From contig USFH01000130.1 in NCBI GenBank assembly GCA_900553925.1, positions 1 through 5,801 of the forward strand: a stretch of DNA of 5,801 nt, written 5' to 3'. Positions 5,664 to 5,801 of this stretch are shown here, piece by piece (the first letter of the stretch is position 1; every line of letters starts with the position of its first letter). The stretch is from an uncultured Clostridium sp. Lineage in GTDB: Bacteria; Bacillota; Clostridia; Lachnospirales; Lachnospiraceae. Under the pieces are notes generated by a model that had not been told where the DNA came from, searched no databases, and saw only the letters and a list, made by a program, of their open reading frames with translations. Made by a program: the position numbers and the translations under genes.

Positions 5664-5801
5664 ATGACCATTTTTGACGAACTGAAAGCAAGAGGACTTC
5701 TCGCCCAGCTGACCGACGAGGAAGAGATCAAGACGATGATCAACGCGGGCAAGGCGACGTTCTATATCGGCTTTGACTGCACGGCGGACAGCCTGACGGC
5801 A
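5664..5801 (+). CDS. tyrS: Tyrosyl-tRNA synthetase, N-terminal part (cut by window end)
   Basis: The 46 visible codons begin MTIFDELKARGLLAQLTDEEE and reach ATFYIGFDCTADSLTA, the N-terminus and start of the Rossmann fold of class I TyrRS. The enzyme charges tRNA-Tyr in the cytoplasm. The usual family text here is YIGFDPTADSLHVGH; this copy has Cys for Pro and Thr-Ala after the Leu, and the HIGH-type motif would fall just beyond the window. GGAG (5652-5655) lies eight bases before ATG 5664. The GC-rich codon use matches the recN fragment and differs from everything left of 5316, so it belongs to the second source of DNA. No T-box leader fits in the 33-base gap, so it is probably co-transcribed with recN. 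Confidence 0.92.
   Translation, partial: MTIFDELKARGLLAQLTDEEEIKTMINAGKATFYIGFDCTADSLTA

Noticed and set aside
1..5801. CRISPR array, tRNA, rRNA or insertion sequence
   Set aside because: I saw no regularly spaced repeats, tRNA cloverleaf, rRNA sequence, transposase or flanking inverted repeats anywhere in the window.

Overview
The window looks like the chromosome of a moderately AT-rich gut Firmicute, most likely a Clostridia/Lachnospiraceae-type organism, joined near its right end to DNA of a different, clearly more GC-rich character. The family assignment is inferred from gene content, AT-rich intergenic regions, strong GGAG-type ribosome binding sites and near-consensus sigma-A promoters. 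No taxonomic marker was tested.

Left part (1-1256), minus strand: a family-3 amino-acid-binding lipoprotein gene (32-895) has its own promoter (966-994). A stem-loop follows its stop, and the window ends there; permease and ATPase genes probably follow off the edge. The 361 bases upstream (896-1256) hold no gene. They contain A-tracts, a perfect palindrome and the terminator of the next unit.

Middle part (1208-4261), minus strand: a three-gene operon with a clear promoter (4233-4261) and a clear rho-independent terminator (1208-1236). In transcription order it encodes a membrane-anchored CE4 polysaccharide deacetylase (3052-4128), FolC (1720-3051, TTG start directly after the deacetylase stop and in the same frame), and a small HD-domain protein with a C-terminal cysteine cluster (1257-1736, overlapping folC by 17 nt). 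The genes are packed tightly enough for translational coupling. A shared pathway is not obvious.

Right-middle part (4279-5067), minus strand: an unrecognised 262-residue protein with a beta-rich N-terminal region and a charged coiled-coil C-terminus. A divergent intergenic region (5068-5168) separates it from a plus-strand gene.

Right end (5169-5801), plus strand: an open frame that starts as a small Cys-rich protein and turns, near 5316-5340, into the C-terminal ATPase segment of RecN. Codon use and GC content change sharply at the same point. A tyrS start follows (5664 to the window end). The simplest reading is that two genomes were joined at a short shared sequence during assembly. A real recombination or transfer event is less likely but not excluded. 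I found no convincing new multi-gene system here; the junction and the unrecognised proteins are what merit a second look.
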